From Adiantum capillus-veneris (lineage: Eukaryota; Streptophyta; Polypodiopsida; Polypodiales; Pteridaceae), in the NCBI GenBank assembly GCA_014529385.2, contig CM043958.1, forward strand, positions 152,915,293 to 152,977,292: a stretch of DNA of 62,000 nt, given 5' to 3'. Of the stretch, positions 46,284 through 57,140 are shown one piece after another. The translations under genes were made by a program, and so were the position numbers. Numbering within the stretch: position 1 is the stretch's first letter; each line of letters starts with the position of its first letter. A model generated the notes under the pieces. That model worked only from the letters and a program-made list of their open reading frames with translations, was not told where the DNA came from and searched no databases.

Positions 46284-48257
46284 TGTTGCTAAATTGGCTT
46301 TATCTTACAGAAAAATAATTCTAAATGAATTATTGGATTTATAAGTGAGAGGGTTTTCTCGCTTGGAACACCAAGGGAAAATAATTCTAAATGAATTATT
46401 GGAATTTTAAGTGAGGGCTTTTCTCACTGGAGACATCCGAGTACAGAGTATTCCTAGTGCGTCATTTATAGTAATGACGGAAACACTGAGAACGGGAATA
46501 TCTGTAAGGCCACTAGGAACGGGTACTTCTAATGCGTCACATCAGATGGGTGACAGGGAGCATCGGAAAGAAGTATCCGACCATCCGAGAACGGACATCT
46601 CTGATGCGTCATAGGATGGGTGACATAGAGCATCGTGAAGGAGATTGTACCGTAAGTTCGGTAGGAAAGGACTAGGTGATGTGTATTCCTGATGCGTCAC
46701 AAGGTGGGTGACGGGTGCATCGGAAAGGGAATATCCATAGTCGGGAGGAAATTCAGAACTGTGTTAGAATTGTGAACAAGGAAAAAGCAAGCACTTGAGT
46801 GAAGATGGGTTCAGAGGAAACTTTGAGGAAAAACAGATGCTTTTTGAGTAAGCGGGATTGCTTTTCGGGAAAGCAGATGCTTTCCTGCGAGGAAGTCTAT
46901 GTCTGCATTGCAACTGTGCATGTGATTGCATCCAGGGACGCCTGGGAAGTGCTGTGAAAGCATTGTTTTTAACTTATAAGGTTTTATTGAGTTTTTGGGC
47001 AGGTTCACTATTTTTAAAATACGCCCGCTGCCCACTTAATAAGTGGGCAGCCATCTGATAAATAAGGCAACAGATCAGCCAGCGTTTTCTCTCTCTTTTT
47101 ATGGCAGAACAGAAAAAAAAAAAGAGAAAAAAATTGAGAAAAAAAAAAAACGGCCGCGATCTCTACGCGAGCAGCTATTCGTGCCTGTGGCTAGGAGCTA
47201 TAAAAGCATCACATGCCCTCACTCAGAGGGGAGGACCAATCTTTGCAAGGAGGAGATGCTACTGCAGATTTCAGCCGTAAAGAAGACGTTGCCGGTGATG
47301 CCCATGGCTGCCCCAAGTGTACCAGATGTCGCCAAGACCCAGTGCGCGAGTTCCCTCGCGAAGAAGCGCCTACGAAGCGTGTTTCCATCGCGACAATTGC
47401 TGTTTTTCTCTGTTTTCAGCCCATAAACGTCGTAGATGGGCTGATTTACGAGAAGGAACGCGAGAACACACCTCTTTTGTGTGTAGGATTGGAAGAGAGG
47501 ATTTTCTATGGAGAGATCTCTTCCGGGGAATTGCTTTTCGAGAACGGAGTTGCGTTTCGAGCGTCGAGACTTTGAAGGTAACGATTTTCATGTTATGAAC
47601 TCTGAGTATTTGTTTGCAGGTGTACTTTCTCTTAGTGAGGGAGTAGGAGCAGAGGAAGGTATGAGCCTCTGTAGGAGAAAAGCGCTCTGAGGAACTAGAG
47701 CCAGATCAACCCAAGGGTTTCGTACCCGAGTTTGGGAAGTAGATCCACGGATCGGAGAGAGGTAGTCTCTCAAGTTGTGATCCGGAAGTTGGGATTCCCA
47801 AGTAAGGACTTCGTGTCCGGGAAAGCAGAGTTGTTCTGCGGGAAGAGGACTCTTGAAAGAGAGTTGGAAAAGGGTTGCACGGATGCCATGCCCTGAGTCT
47901 GGAAGGTGAGATCCAGAGGCGAGAACCTTGATTCTCGAGGAATTGGAATAAGGAACGGAAGTTCCTTGGAATAGGGTTTTGCCCTAGGAATCGGAAGCTG
48001 AGGCTTTCGGGAACCATCAAGTCTTATTCTAGAACGAACGTGGTAATACGTTCGGTTCAAGTGCTTGTATAGACTTCTCCTCAGTAATAAAGATACTATT
48101 ACGAGGGGGGGGACCAGCCCATCTTCTGGTCCCCAGTACTGTGTCTATCTTCTCTCTCGCTATTTATTTCTCTCTATATTCTTTGGCTTCAGTAATAAGT
48201 GATAAATCCTATTTATCCGAATGTATTTTATATTATTATGCGCTCCTGTTTGTGACA
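46284..48257 (+). repeat. element H: 5' LTR, 1,974 bp
   Basis: Notable parts are an array at about 46430-46740 of GATGCGTCA, GATGGGTGAC and GCATCG motifs in imperfect units of about 75-100 bp; an A-rich tract near 47111-47150; AATAAAG at 48087 within GTAATA...TATTAC; and the G8 run with a perfect hairpin at 48109-48134. Confidence 0.93.
48109..48134. terminator. hairpin next to the polyadenylation-type signal in the H LTR
   Basis: GGGGACCAG (48109-48117) and CTGGTCCCC (48126-48134) form a perfect 9-bp stem with an 8-base loop, about 20 bp after AATAAAG. Four more G residues precede the stem. It recurs in the other LTR at about 52742-52767. A role in 3'-end formation is an inference from position. 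Confidence 0.55.
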
Positions 48258-48258
48258 G

Positions 48259-48270
48259 TGGTATCAGAGC
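48259..48270 (+). promoter_or_regulatory. element H: primer binding site
   Basis: TGGTATCAGAGC is the exact tRNA-iMet-type primer site, one base after the 5' LTR, followed by ATGG. Confidence 0.92.
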
Positions 48271-48619
48271 ATGGTCTCCTCTCTTTCTCTGTAAAGGAGG
48301 ATGACTCTGGGAAGATACGGGAAGAAGCCATGACAAGCCAAGAGAGAAGTAAGCAGGCGGAACCCTAAGTCCTGCAAGGAAAAGCTCGCAGAGTTGGAAT
48401 TTTTTTTTTTCTCTTTGCAAGAAGTCGACACAAGGCTTGGGATTCTCTGAGAAGGTGACAAGAGCATGATGCTCAGGAACCTAGAGAATCCAAGGAGCGG
48501 AATGCTCGAGATTCTTCAGAATCCAGAAAATATCCATGAACGTCAAGCCAAAACTATAGCCATGAAATCTCGTCATTCCGGGAAGGATATGAAGAAGGTC
48601 TCTAGACCTAGGAACACTT

Positions 48620-48985
48620 CCAGTCAAGTTTGGTACTTTTGACGGAAGGGAAGATGCCCCGAAAGCTACCGCTTTGATTCGACAAGTTTGAAGTTGCCTT
48701 TGCAAACGGCAATTTTTGAAAAAGCGTCGAAGATGAGGCATGTGATTAAACACCTCAAGGGGATTGCAAGTACTTGGTGGTATACCAAAGCTCTGCAAGG
48801 AACTTACAACAAGACTTGGATTCAATTCAAGGCTGAATTTTTCGACAAATTTTTTTTCCTTTGCACTTTGAGGAAGGCATCCAAGAAGATTGGGATGGGT
48901 TTGCCCAATAGGAACACGATTGAGTCAAAGCAAGTAGTGGTTCACTCTTGCCAAGGTAGCTCCACTCTCGATCCTCTCTGAGGAA
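48620..48985 (+). pseudogene. element H: decayed gag core
   Basis: Across one or two frame changes the plus strand reads FGTFDGREDAPKAT, then KASKMRHVIKHLKGIASTWW, then TWIQFKAEFFDKFF. This follows the gag core of element F in order (TTFTGFDDRKKAL, ASKVRKAATFLTGNAGQWW, TWIYFKQIF), so it is a Ty3-type gag domain. It is broken near 48690 and stops at about 48981. No zinc knuckle is seen. Confidence 0.72.
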
Positions 48986-50907
48986 GGAAAGATGAAGAAA
49001 TTCAACAAAGGACTTTTGCCCGAATTTTGTAGACGCATCTGCAAAATACTTTGCAGCAAATGGTAGAGTCAGCAATAAAAGCTGAAAGTGGACACCTTAG
49101 TGTACATAGAATCCAATCCCCGTAGTGGGACGGGAATCATTGAACACAGAAAGTTTGGAGTAAGGGAATTCTATCTAACTCTTGGGTTCTTGAATAGAAG
49201 ACCCTCGAACTTTAAGTGAGAGGGCAGGTTTTCAATCAAAGTTACATCTTTGCGGAAATCATAAAGTGCATTGTGCTTGTTTGCTCTTTTGCACGAGGTA
49301 TTGTTATGTCTAACCGGGACTACTCACTCTTGAGTGTTTATGAGAGCAAGATCAAATTGAAACATTGTTTTCTGAGATGAATTGGTTTGCTTGACTAGCC
49401 GGAAGGTCGACTATTGATCTGGTATCCAGTAATTCTCGAGCAGATTACGTGCTACTGCGGGTAGGAAATTATGAAGGAACCATTCTGAGCTTTCCAGCAA
49501 AGAAAAGCTTTCATTAAGCTTGAGTACCTTATGAGCCAACACCCCTACCCGGTAAGGGAAGATATGGTAGTGCTTTTCACACAAGTGAATGAACTCTCTT
49601 TACGAGGGAAGGAAAAAGCGACGACTACGGCCTGCGCTCGAGGAATCCAAGAATTATTGATGAGCGGGTTTTGCTCTAAGATCGAGCCAAGGGATCGTCA
49701 AGTTGAGCGTCTTCGCTCTAAGGATCTTACGAAGGGAAGGAAATTTCCCAGGTTCATCGAAACTCTAACACAGCTTAAGAATTATGTACACTTTTGAGTA
49801 CATGGATAACACACGAAGATGCAAACCTATGTCAGGAACTGGACGAGAGTTTGTTATACTCTCTTGAGCGCCTTTTTGCGCGCAAGGATATTCCGACACG
49901 AGAATCTCTATTTGAGATGTGTTCGGTAGAAGGAATTTGAGTTTCTCTACGGAGAAGAGGTTTTCTGACGATCGTTTGATCATTGAGTACGCTATGTTCT
50001 TTTACCATTACAGAAGCAACTTTTGGTTGCGGTATATGTTTCTCCATGAGCAGGTCAAGTAACATTTACACGCTGCTGCTGGAATAAATTCGAACTATTA
50101 TGTTCGTAAGAATATAGTTCGCCAATCGTTTCAAAATGGTAAGAATCAAAGAGGGTTCGCTCTATTGTGAACCGGGTTTGAACGTATGTTCAGAAAATGC
50201 TATGGCTAGAATCCTATCTGTCTGAGATATTGCAAATCGTCATTGATGCTCGCAAGGTGAATCATTTTTTATGATTTTGTAAGGAAGAGACGCTAATGGG
50301 CTTCGGGAAATCACTGCTGGTGGTAATAACTCGCAGGAGAAAACGATTGGAAGGAAGTGTTGTCGTGCACAAGGAATCTTCGGACTGGAACCGTTACGTT
50401 GAGCGACGGCCTGGAACAAGAACCTTCTTTAAGGTGATCTCAAATTGTGGAAGAAAGACATCGAACTTAATGCTCTATGACTTGGGCATTCCCTATGTGG
50501 GAGGACACAAGAGGTTTAATATCCTCAGGACTTATAGCGCAAGGTTATGCGCAAGGACATAGACCTAGATTGATTTCTAGGAGGTTTATTCTTCTCAGAA
50601 TTGAGAAGGTGGAATTGAGTTAACAGATTCTCGGATGAGGAAACTTCCAATCTGTTGGAAAGACGCGAATGACGATTCTTACATGGCTCGTAACGTTAAT
50701 GAAAGGTGAAGGATATCCTCGAGGTCCTAGAGGAAAGACATGAATCGGTAAGGTAAGTATTGAATTATTGAATTTTTGTTTAATTTAATTTTTAAGTTCT
50801 CTTTTGAGAAAGGACTAGCTCAACTCACCATTGAGCAAGATTTGGAATCTTTCCGGTTTCTCCTCGCCAGTTCAGTTGGACCTCTACAGTTGAGGACAAC
50901 TGTTTAT
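48986..50907 (+). other. element H: non-coding or decayed internal region
   Basis: Stops occur in all frames. A segment near 50290-50350 faintly recalls the integrase zinc-finger region (REITAGG, SQEKTIGRK), but I cannot support it. The rest appears to be filler between gag remnant and polypurine tract. Confidence 0.5.
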
Positions 50908-50919
50908 AAGTGAGAGGGA

Positions 50920-52893
50920 TGTTGCTAAATTGGCTTTATCTTACAGAAAAATAATTCTAAATGAATTATTGGATTTATAAGTGAGAGGGTTTTCTCGCTT
51001 GGAACACCAAGGGAAAATAATTCTAAATGAATTATTGGAATTTTAAGTGAGGGCTTTTCTCACTGGAGACATCCGAGTACAGAGTATTCCTAGTGCATCA
51101 TTTATAGTAATGACGGAAACACTGAGAACGGGAATATCTGGAAGGCCACCAGGAACGGGTACTTCTGATGCGTCACATCGGATGGGTGACAGGGAGCATC
51201 GGAAAGAAGTATCCGACCATCCGGGAACGGACATCTCTGATTCGTCATAGGATGGGTGACATAGCATCATGAAGGAGATTGTACCGTAAGTTCGGTAGGA
51301 AAAGACTAGGTGATGGGTATTCCTGATGCGTCACAAGGTGGGTGACGGGTGCATCGGAAAGGGAATATCCATAGTCGGGAGGAAATTCCGAACTGTGTCA
51401 GAATTGTGCACAAGGAAAAAGCAAGCACTTGAATGAAGATGGGTTTAGAGGAAACTTTGAGGAAAAACAAATGCTTTTTGAGAAAGCGGGATTGCTTTTC
51501 GAGAAAGCAGATGCTTTCCCGCGAGGAAGTTTATGTCTGCATTGCAACTGTGCATGTGATTGCATCCAGGGACGCCTGGGAAGTGCTGTGAAAGCATTGT
51601 TTTTAACTTATAAGGTTTTATTGAGTTTTTGGGCACGTTCAGACTATTTTTAAAATACGCCCGCCGCCCACTTAATAAGTGGGCAGCCATCTGATAAATA
51701 AGGCAACTCATCAGCCAACGTTTTCTCTCTCCTTTTATGGTAGAACAGAAAAAAAAAAAGAAAAAAAAATTGAGAAAAAAAAAACGGCCGTGATCTCTAC
51801 GCGAGCAGCTTTTCGTGCCCGTGGCTAGGAGCTATAAAAGCATCACATGCCCTCACTCAGAGGGGAGGACCAATCTTTGCAAGGAGGAGATGCTGCTGCA
51901 GATTTCAGCCGTAAAGAAGACGTTGCCGGTGATGCCCATGGCTGCCCCAAGTGTACCAGATGTCGCCAAGACCCAGTGCGCGAGTTCCCTCGCGAAGAAG
52001 CGCCTATGAAGCGTGTTTCCATCGCGACAATTGCTGTTTTTCTCTGTTTTCAGCCCATAAACGTCGTAGATGGGGCTGATTTACGAGAAGGAACGCGAGA
52101 ACACACCTCTTTTGTGTGTAGGATTGGAAGAGAGGATTTTATATGGAGAGATCTCTTCCGGGGAATTGCTTTTCGAGAACGGAGTTGCGTTTCGAGCGTC
52201 GAGACTTTGAAGGTAACGATTTTCATGTTATGAACTCTGAGTATTTGTTTGCAGGTGTACTTTCTCTTAGTGAGGGAGTAGGAGCAGAGGAAGGTATGAG
52301 CCTCTGTAGGAGAAAAGCGCTATGAGGAACTAGAGCCAGATCAACCCAAAGGTTTCGTACCCGAGTTTGGGAAGTAGATCCACGGATCGGAGAGAGGTAG
52401 TCTCTCAAGTTGTGATCCGGAAGTTGGGATTCCCAAGTAAGGACTTCGTGTCCGGGAAAGCAGAGTTGTTCTGCGGGAAGAGGACTCTGAAAAGAGAGTT
52501 GGAAAAGGGTTGCAGGGATGCCATGCCCTGAGTCTGGAAGGTGAGATCCAGAGGCGAGAACCTTGATTCTCGAGGAATTGGAATAAGGAACGGAAGTTCC
52601 TTGGAATAGGGTTTTGCCCTAGGAATCGGAAGCTGAGGCTTCCGGGAACCATCAAGTCTTATTCTAGAACGAACGTGGTAATACGTTCGGTTCAAGTGTT
52701 TGTATAGACTTCTCCTCAGTAATAAAGATACTATTACGAGGGGGGGGGACCAGCCCATCTTTTGGTCCCCAGTACTGTGTCGATCTTCTCTCTTGCTATT
52801 TATTTCTCTCTATATTCTTTGGCTTCAGTAATAAGTGATAAATCCTATTTATCCGAATGTATTTTATATTATTATGGGGTCCTGTTTGCGACA
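50920..52893 (+). repeat. element H: 3' LTR, 1,974 bp
   Basis: It has the same length as the 5' LTR, with scattered single-base differences and one 2-bp deletion in the GATGCGTCA array. The length equality reflects balancing small indels. Confidence 0.94.
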
Positions 52894-52898
52894 CGTAT

Positions 52899-53073
52899 TC
52901 TATCTCTCAGTCTCAGCACCTTCTTGCACAGTGTTCATTACTTTGTTTGTCCATTGCACTCTCTCACTAAAGGAATGCAAGGCTCTTCCTTCCGTAAGTA
53001 AATGGAACCTTGAGCACAGTTCGGAGCACTCATCTTGAGCAAAGTTCAACATTCACTTCCGTTGCACCTTACA
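52899..53073 (+). repeat. element G: 5' LTR, last piece
   Basis: The sequence from TCTATCTCTCAGTCTCAGC to CACCTTACA matches the end of the 3' LTR of G at 55807-55986, and closes the LTR after H. Confidence 0.92.
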
Positions 53074-53074
53074 C

Positions 53075-53086
53075 TGGTATCAGAGC
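53075..53086 (+). promoter_or_regulatory. element G: primer binding site
   Basis: TGGTATCAGAGC starts one base after the LTR end; it is the exact tRNA-iMet type. Confidence 0.92.
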
Positions 53087-53510
53087 TTTGACAGTGTTCT
53101 GTATCACTCAAGGAAAGAACCATGTTTTTTTTTTTTTTGCTTGTTGCGGTTGTATGTAACCGAAGTCCTCTTGGGCGTGTTGATTCCTAATCGTGTTTTT
53201 GAAGAGTGACAGGAAACCCAAGAAAGAAGGGCTTGTCCGGCCTCCCTCGTTTCTCTTTTCACTCATTTAGAGCGGACCGTGCACTTAGCGGTTGGCCAAT
53301 CGTCGTGAGGTGGGAAAAAGCAACCTTGGTGTGAGCGTAAGGCTGCCAAGGGGTGCGCCCGCGGAAAAGAGCAGAACTCGGGTGAAGAGAAGATTCTTCT
53401 CTAACACAAATTGCAAGCGCAAGAACCGCAAGAACCTCAAGACCCTCAAGAACCAAGACCCACAAGTACCCAAGTTCCTCGTGAACTTAAGAAGCGAAGA
53501 CCTGAAGTGG

Positions 53511-54185
53511 ATGGTCATCACCCGAAGCGGAATGAATACTTCGCATGGGGGTGATGAGCATGAGGGTGGTGAAGAAGAATTTTCCCCACCAAGAGGTTTT
53601 TCTGACCCTCCCCCTTCCTCATCTACGCCAAGGATTGCTCTAACTCCTATGGAGGCTTTTGACAAGAGGATGATGGACAGGAAGTTAGAAAGCGACGAAA
53701 TAATGGCAGCCATAGAGCGTAAATACGAAGACAGAATAGCAGCCATAGCGCGTGAGCGCGTTGAAAGAGAAGCAAAATTTGATCGTGAGAACAAAGCAAG
53801 AATGCAAGAAATGTTGCGACTCTTTTCTCAAGTTCAGACACAGATGCAAGAGATACGGGAAACGGAGACTCTCTCCGTCTCTTCTTCTCCCAAGCATGAT
53901 ACACATGATTTGCATGATTATGATAAGCATGATGATTTTAATGATAATGACAAGCATGATGATTTGCATGAAGATGATGTGATTGTTCACAAGGATGATG
54001 TGTTAGTTGATACTTTCTCTAGTGAAGCTAACCTCATTGCAGATTCGATCAATCACGATCCAATCTTGGCTCTCGAGTCGAGGTCCAAAGAATCCGCACA
54101 TAACGATTCAACCAATCAAGAAAAACAGATCTTGGCTCTCAAGCCTAGGTTTAAAGAACACAAGAAGTACTATGTGTTCGAATGA
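53511..54185 (+). CDS. element G: gag-like protein, 224 aa, coiled-coil and His/Asp-rich
   Basis: ATG 53511 opens MVITRSGMNTSHGG, the kind of start seen in many plant Ty3 gag proteins; the frame is open for 73 more codons upstream but has no ATG there. The order is an acidic Gly/Glu stretch, a Pro/Ser-rich linker (SDPPPSSSTPRIALTP), a charged helical segment likely to form a coiled coil (about 85-150, REVEREAKF-like heptads), and a His/Asp-rich stretch (HDTHDLHDYDKHDD, residues about 155-185). A C-terminal pair of related lines follows (ILALESRSKES, ILALKPRFKEH). No zinc knuckle, protease or RT follows. It may be a shortened gag kept for particle assembly, or the remains of one. The open frame in an element without pol is notable. 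Confidence 0.55.
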   Translation: MVITRSGMNTSHGGDEHEGGEEEFSPPRGFSDPPPSSSTPRIALTPMEAFDKRMMDRKLESDEIMAAIERKYEDRIAAIARERVEREAKFDRENKARMQEMLRLFSQVQTQMQEIRETETLSVSSSPKHDTHDLHDYDKHDDFNDNDKHDDLHEDDVIVHKDDVLVDTFSSEANLIADSINHDPILALESRSKESAHNDSTNQEKQILALKPRFKEHKKYYVFE

Positions 54186-54906
54186 TTAGTCAGCACGCAT
54201 TGTTCGAGTGTTTCATTCGTGATCGTTTCCTGTATTGTAGTCACCGTCCTTATGTAATCCCTTTCCACATGCATGACATATTGTTTGATGAGCACGATTC
54301 ACTCATGAACGAGCACGGATGTATGTAGATTACTCATGAAAAGATGAAATGTTTGCATTCAAGGGATTCACATTCCATGTCTCTTCCTTGGCATGACACA
54401 ATATCCGAAAGAGCACAAGAAAGATTGAGCATTAAGCATTGGCATTTCCATTGTGTTTTGCCACAGTTGATTGATTTAGATCAGCACGACAAGTTTTGAA
54501 TCCATTGTTTGTGTGTGTTTGATGAACGGTTTGGCACTCCGTCACTTTGTTCATTTGCATTGCATGCACAGTTTTTTCGAAGGAATAATATTTTTCTTGT
54601 CACTTTACGTGCAATGGGTATGTTCATGGTTTTGTGCTGGAAGTGGTTTCAGGAATTTTCAGCCTCGGAGATTCTTGAAGAAGGTAGACGCATGACTATA
54701 GACAAAGTTGAAGCATTGAAGGAAGCACAGAAGACTTTGTCGCTTTCGGCGCGGCCCAAAGAAGAAGACATTGCAGACCTTTATGAAGTTCAAGTATCGC
54801 ACAACCCACACATCAGAGTGGGCCGACGAAGAGTCCTTTCCAGGATTCTAGACGATGTTGGTGATTTCCCTCAATGCCATACAGTTCAGTACCAGTATCT
54901 CACTTT
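54186..54906 (+). other. element G: internal region after gag
   Basis: No pol domain can be read. A frame over 54509-54937 lacks family features and runs into the LTR, so I do not call it a gene. Confidence 0.55.
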
Positions 54907-54919
54907 GAAAAGGAGGAGA
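54907..54919 (+). promoter_or_regulatory. element G: polypurine tract
   Basis: GAAAAGGAGGAGA abuts the 3' LTR. Confidence 0.88.
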
Positions 54920-55986
54920 TGTCACGTGCACATCTAACTCTATGTGTACGTGGACAAGCTACTTTATGGCAAGGGTTCAGTTCAAGTTAGATTAAGAAGT
55001 GATCTGGTACTTTTGTGAGAATGTTCGCAGACCGTGCATGTCCAGACACTTAGAGTAGATGCATATCCTCTGGTTGCACACAACATGATCATCAGATTAC
55101 AGTCAGATGCCATCAATAGCTTTTTTACAGTGCGTAGACCTATTTTCCCTATTTTTGACAATTTTCACTTATTATTATTAAGTGATTTTTGTTGGGAACT
55201 AGGTAGGGGAAATTCAGTAGCCAAGTATATAAGCAAACCTAGCGTTAGCACTTTCTGGCAGAAGAGGCAGCAGGAGCACCTTGGCTCAATAGGCACCTTC
55301 TCAGTAGAAGCCCCCAGGACCAACCTAGCGTTTTTGCCAAGCAGAGACCTAGCGTTTTCATCCACAGCAGAAGCCAGCGTTTTTGCACTTGCAGATTCCC
55401 GGCGACAGTAGAACAACAGAGCAGCCTAGCGTTTTGCATCTGCAAGACAACTAGCGACAACAGAACCAACAACCTTCCTGCAACAGATCCTTGCCGCACG
55501 GTCAGATCCCACGAAGTTTGCAGATTCAGCCCGGATAACGCAGATTTCAGCATTTGCGTTTTCAACGCATCGTCATCGCCATCGTCAACGACATAGAGTC
55601 AGAATTCAGCAGATAAAGATTTGCAGATTTCAGCCGTTAGCGTTTTCAGATTTCAGCAGTCTTGTCGTCATCCTCAGCGTCGTCGACAATCGTCGGCAAG
55701 TCCAAGCATTGTAGAGATTTGTGCAATCAATAGTAGACCGCTCTCGCCATAGAGAGTGGGGCCTTCGGAGGAGGGTTTTGACAACATTCTGGTGTCGTAT
55801 TCTTCTCTCTCTATCTCTCAGTCTCAGCACCTTCATTCACAGTGTTCATCACTTTGTTTGTGTCCATTGCACTCCCTCACTAAAGGAACGGAAGGCTCTC
55901 CCTTCCGTAAGTAATTGGAACCTTGAGCACAGTTCGGAGCACTCATCTTGAGCAAAGTTCAACATTTACTTCCGCTGCACCTTACA
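54920..55986 (+). repeat. element G: 3' LTR, 1,067 bp
   Basis: It runs from TGTCACGTGC to CACCTTACA. A TATATAAG box is at 55226-55233. Many CTAGCGTTTT motifs follow at 55240-55440. The end is followed by the target duplication CAAAA. Its 3' two-thirds were copied into 56101-56883. Confidence 0.92.
55226..55233 (+). promoter_or_regulatory. TATA box of the G LTR
   Basis: TATATAAG lies 307 bp into the LTR, followed by an A-rich start region. In the 5' LTR the site has decayed to GTATAAG. Confidence 0.6.
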
Positions 55987-56883
55987 CAAAAGGGGCGCCA
56001 GTCTTTGGGGCCTACATGGTGTTTGTCTTTTGTGTGTAGTGACATTCTAGTCGCTGGTGTCACAAATTGCTCATGTGTCAAGCCATTGAAGAACAGAGTC
56101 GACCAACCTAGCGTTTTTGCCAAGCAGAGACCTAGCGTTTTCATCCACAGCAGAAGCCAGCGTTTTGGCACTTGCAGATTCCCGGCGACAGTAGAACAAC
56201 AGAGCAGCCTAGCGTTTTGCATCTGCAAGACAACCAGCGACAACAGAACCAACAACCTTCCTGCAACAGATCCTTGCCGCACGGTCAGATCCCGCGAAGT
56301 TTGCAGATTCAGCCTGGATAACGCAGATTTCAGCATTTGCGTTTTCAACGCATCGTCATCGCCATCGTCAACGACATAGAGTCAGAATTCAGCAGATAAA
56401 GATTTGCAGATTTCAGCCGTTAGCGTTTTCAGATTTCAGCAGTCTTGTCGTCATCCTCATCGTCGTCGACAATCGTCGGCAAGTCCAAGCATTGTAGAGA
56501 TTTGTGCAATCAATAGTAGACCGCTCTCGCCATAGAGAGTGGGGCCTTCGGAGGAGGGTTTTGACAACATTCTGGTGTCGTATTCTTCTCTCTCTATCTC
56601 TCAGTCTCAGCACCTTCATTTACAGTGTTCATCACTTTGTTTGTGTCCATTGCACTCCCTCACTAAAGGAACGGAAGGCTCTCCCTTCCGTAAGTAATTG
56701 GAACCTTGAGCACAGTTCGGAGCACTCATCTTGAGCAAAGTTCAACATTTACTTCCGCTGCACCTTACACAAAAGAGGCTCCAGTTTTTGGGGCCTACAT
56801 GGTGTTTGTCTTGTGTGTGTAGTGACATTCTAGTCGCTGGTGTCACAAATTGCTCATGTGTCAAGCCATTGAAGAACAGAGTC
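55318..56883. repeat. 783-bp tandem duplication over the right border of G
   Basis: Units 55318-56100 and 56101-56883 are both 783 bp and differ at roughly ten positions. Each holds the last 669 bp of the G LTR, the target duplication CAAAA and about 110 bp of the flanking I LTR. The breakpoints share GAC. The second G LTR end at about 56769 is thus a copy, not another insertion. Confidence 0.93.
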
Positions 56884-56955
56884 GACTTGCAGATCTTGGC
56901 CGAGGGACCTAAACCTTAAGTGAAGAAGCAGAAGCATCTGATTTCTGCAATTCAC
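55987..56955 (+). repeat. 3' part of the I LTR (in two copies through the duplication)
   Basis: After the target duplication the sequence GGGGCGCCAGTCTTTGGGGC continues the AATAAAGAAATACC block left of G, as in the LTRs of F and J. The flank occurs at 55987-56100 and again at 56770-56883. The exact end of the I LTR is not clear. Confidence 0.6.
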
Positions 56956-56956
56956 G

Positions 56957-57140
56957 CTGGCCTGTTGACGTGGCAGGCTGTACAGATTTCGCGATGGCTT
57001 GTTGACGTGACAGACCATACAGAATCTCGTTGATTGGTGATGTGGCAGACTGTATGGAATTCTGCGTTTCACATTGATTGTTAACGTGGCAGACTATACG
57101 GATTTTCGTGATTTGCATTGACTGGTGCTGACGTGGCTCT
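56957..57140 (+). repeat. array of about five TGACGTGGC-type units
   Basis: Imperfect units of about 40-48 bp carry TTGACGTGGCAGGCTGTAC, TTGACGTGACAGACCATAC, TGATGTGGCAGACTGTATG, TTAACGTGGCAGACTATAC and TGACGTGGCTCTGTATG. GACGTGGC is a classical plant bZIP-type (ACGT-core) binding sequence. It precedes a TTTAAATATGAGGCC stretch that could act as a TATA region, so I read it as LTR U3 of element L. A similar pair occurs at 60680-60760. Confidence 0.65.

Larger units (their letters stand above)
46284..52893 (+). mobile_element. non-autonomous LTR element H, 6,610 bp, TSD CGTAT
   Basis: H has two LTRs of 1,974 bp each (46284-48257, 50920-52893), starting TGTTGCTAAATTGG and ending GTTTG(T/C)GACA. 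Target duplications CGTAT stand at 46279-46283 and 52894-52898. The PBS TGGTATCAGAGC lies at 48259-48270, one base after the LTR, and a polypurine tract (AAGTGAGAGGGA) at about 50908-50919. The LTRs differ by a few percent, so H is older than F. The 2.66-kb inside has a decayed gag segment and no usable enzyme frame. It is a large non-autonomous derivative. Confidence 0.95.
36442..55986 (+). mobile_element. non-autonomous LTR element G, TSD CAAAA, split by elements F and H
   Basis: G begins TGTCACCTGC at 36442 and ends CACCTTACA at 55986. The target duplication CAAAA stands at 36437-36441 and 55987-55991. Its 5' LTR is in three pieces (36442-37150, 45855-46283, 52899-53073), because F and H inserted into it. 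Its 3' LTR is 54920-55986. Without F, H and their duplications G is about 4.2 kb. The PBS TGGTATCAGAGC at 53075-53086 is the exact tRNA-iMet type, and a polypurine tract lies at 54907-54919. The only protein seen is a gag-like frame at 53511-54185; there is no protease, RT or integrase. It must depend on another element for movement. Confidence 0.93.

Noticed and set aside
54509-54937. 142-codon frame before the 3' LTR of G
   Set aside because: It has no domain, no convincing start, and runs through the polypurine tract into the LTR.
56760-56775. A second insertion of element G ending at about 56769
   Set aside because: This LTR end belongs to the 783-bp tandem duplication; flank and target duplication were copied with it.
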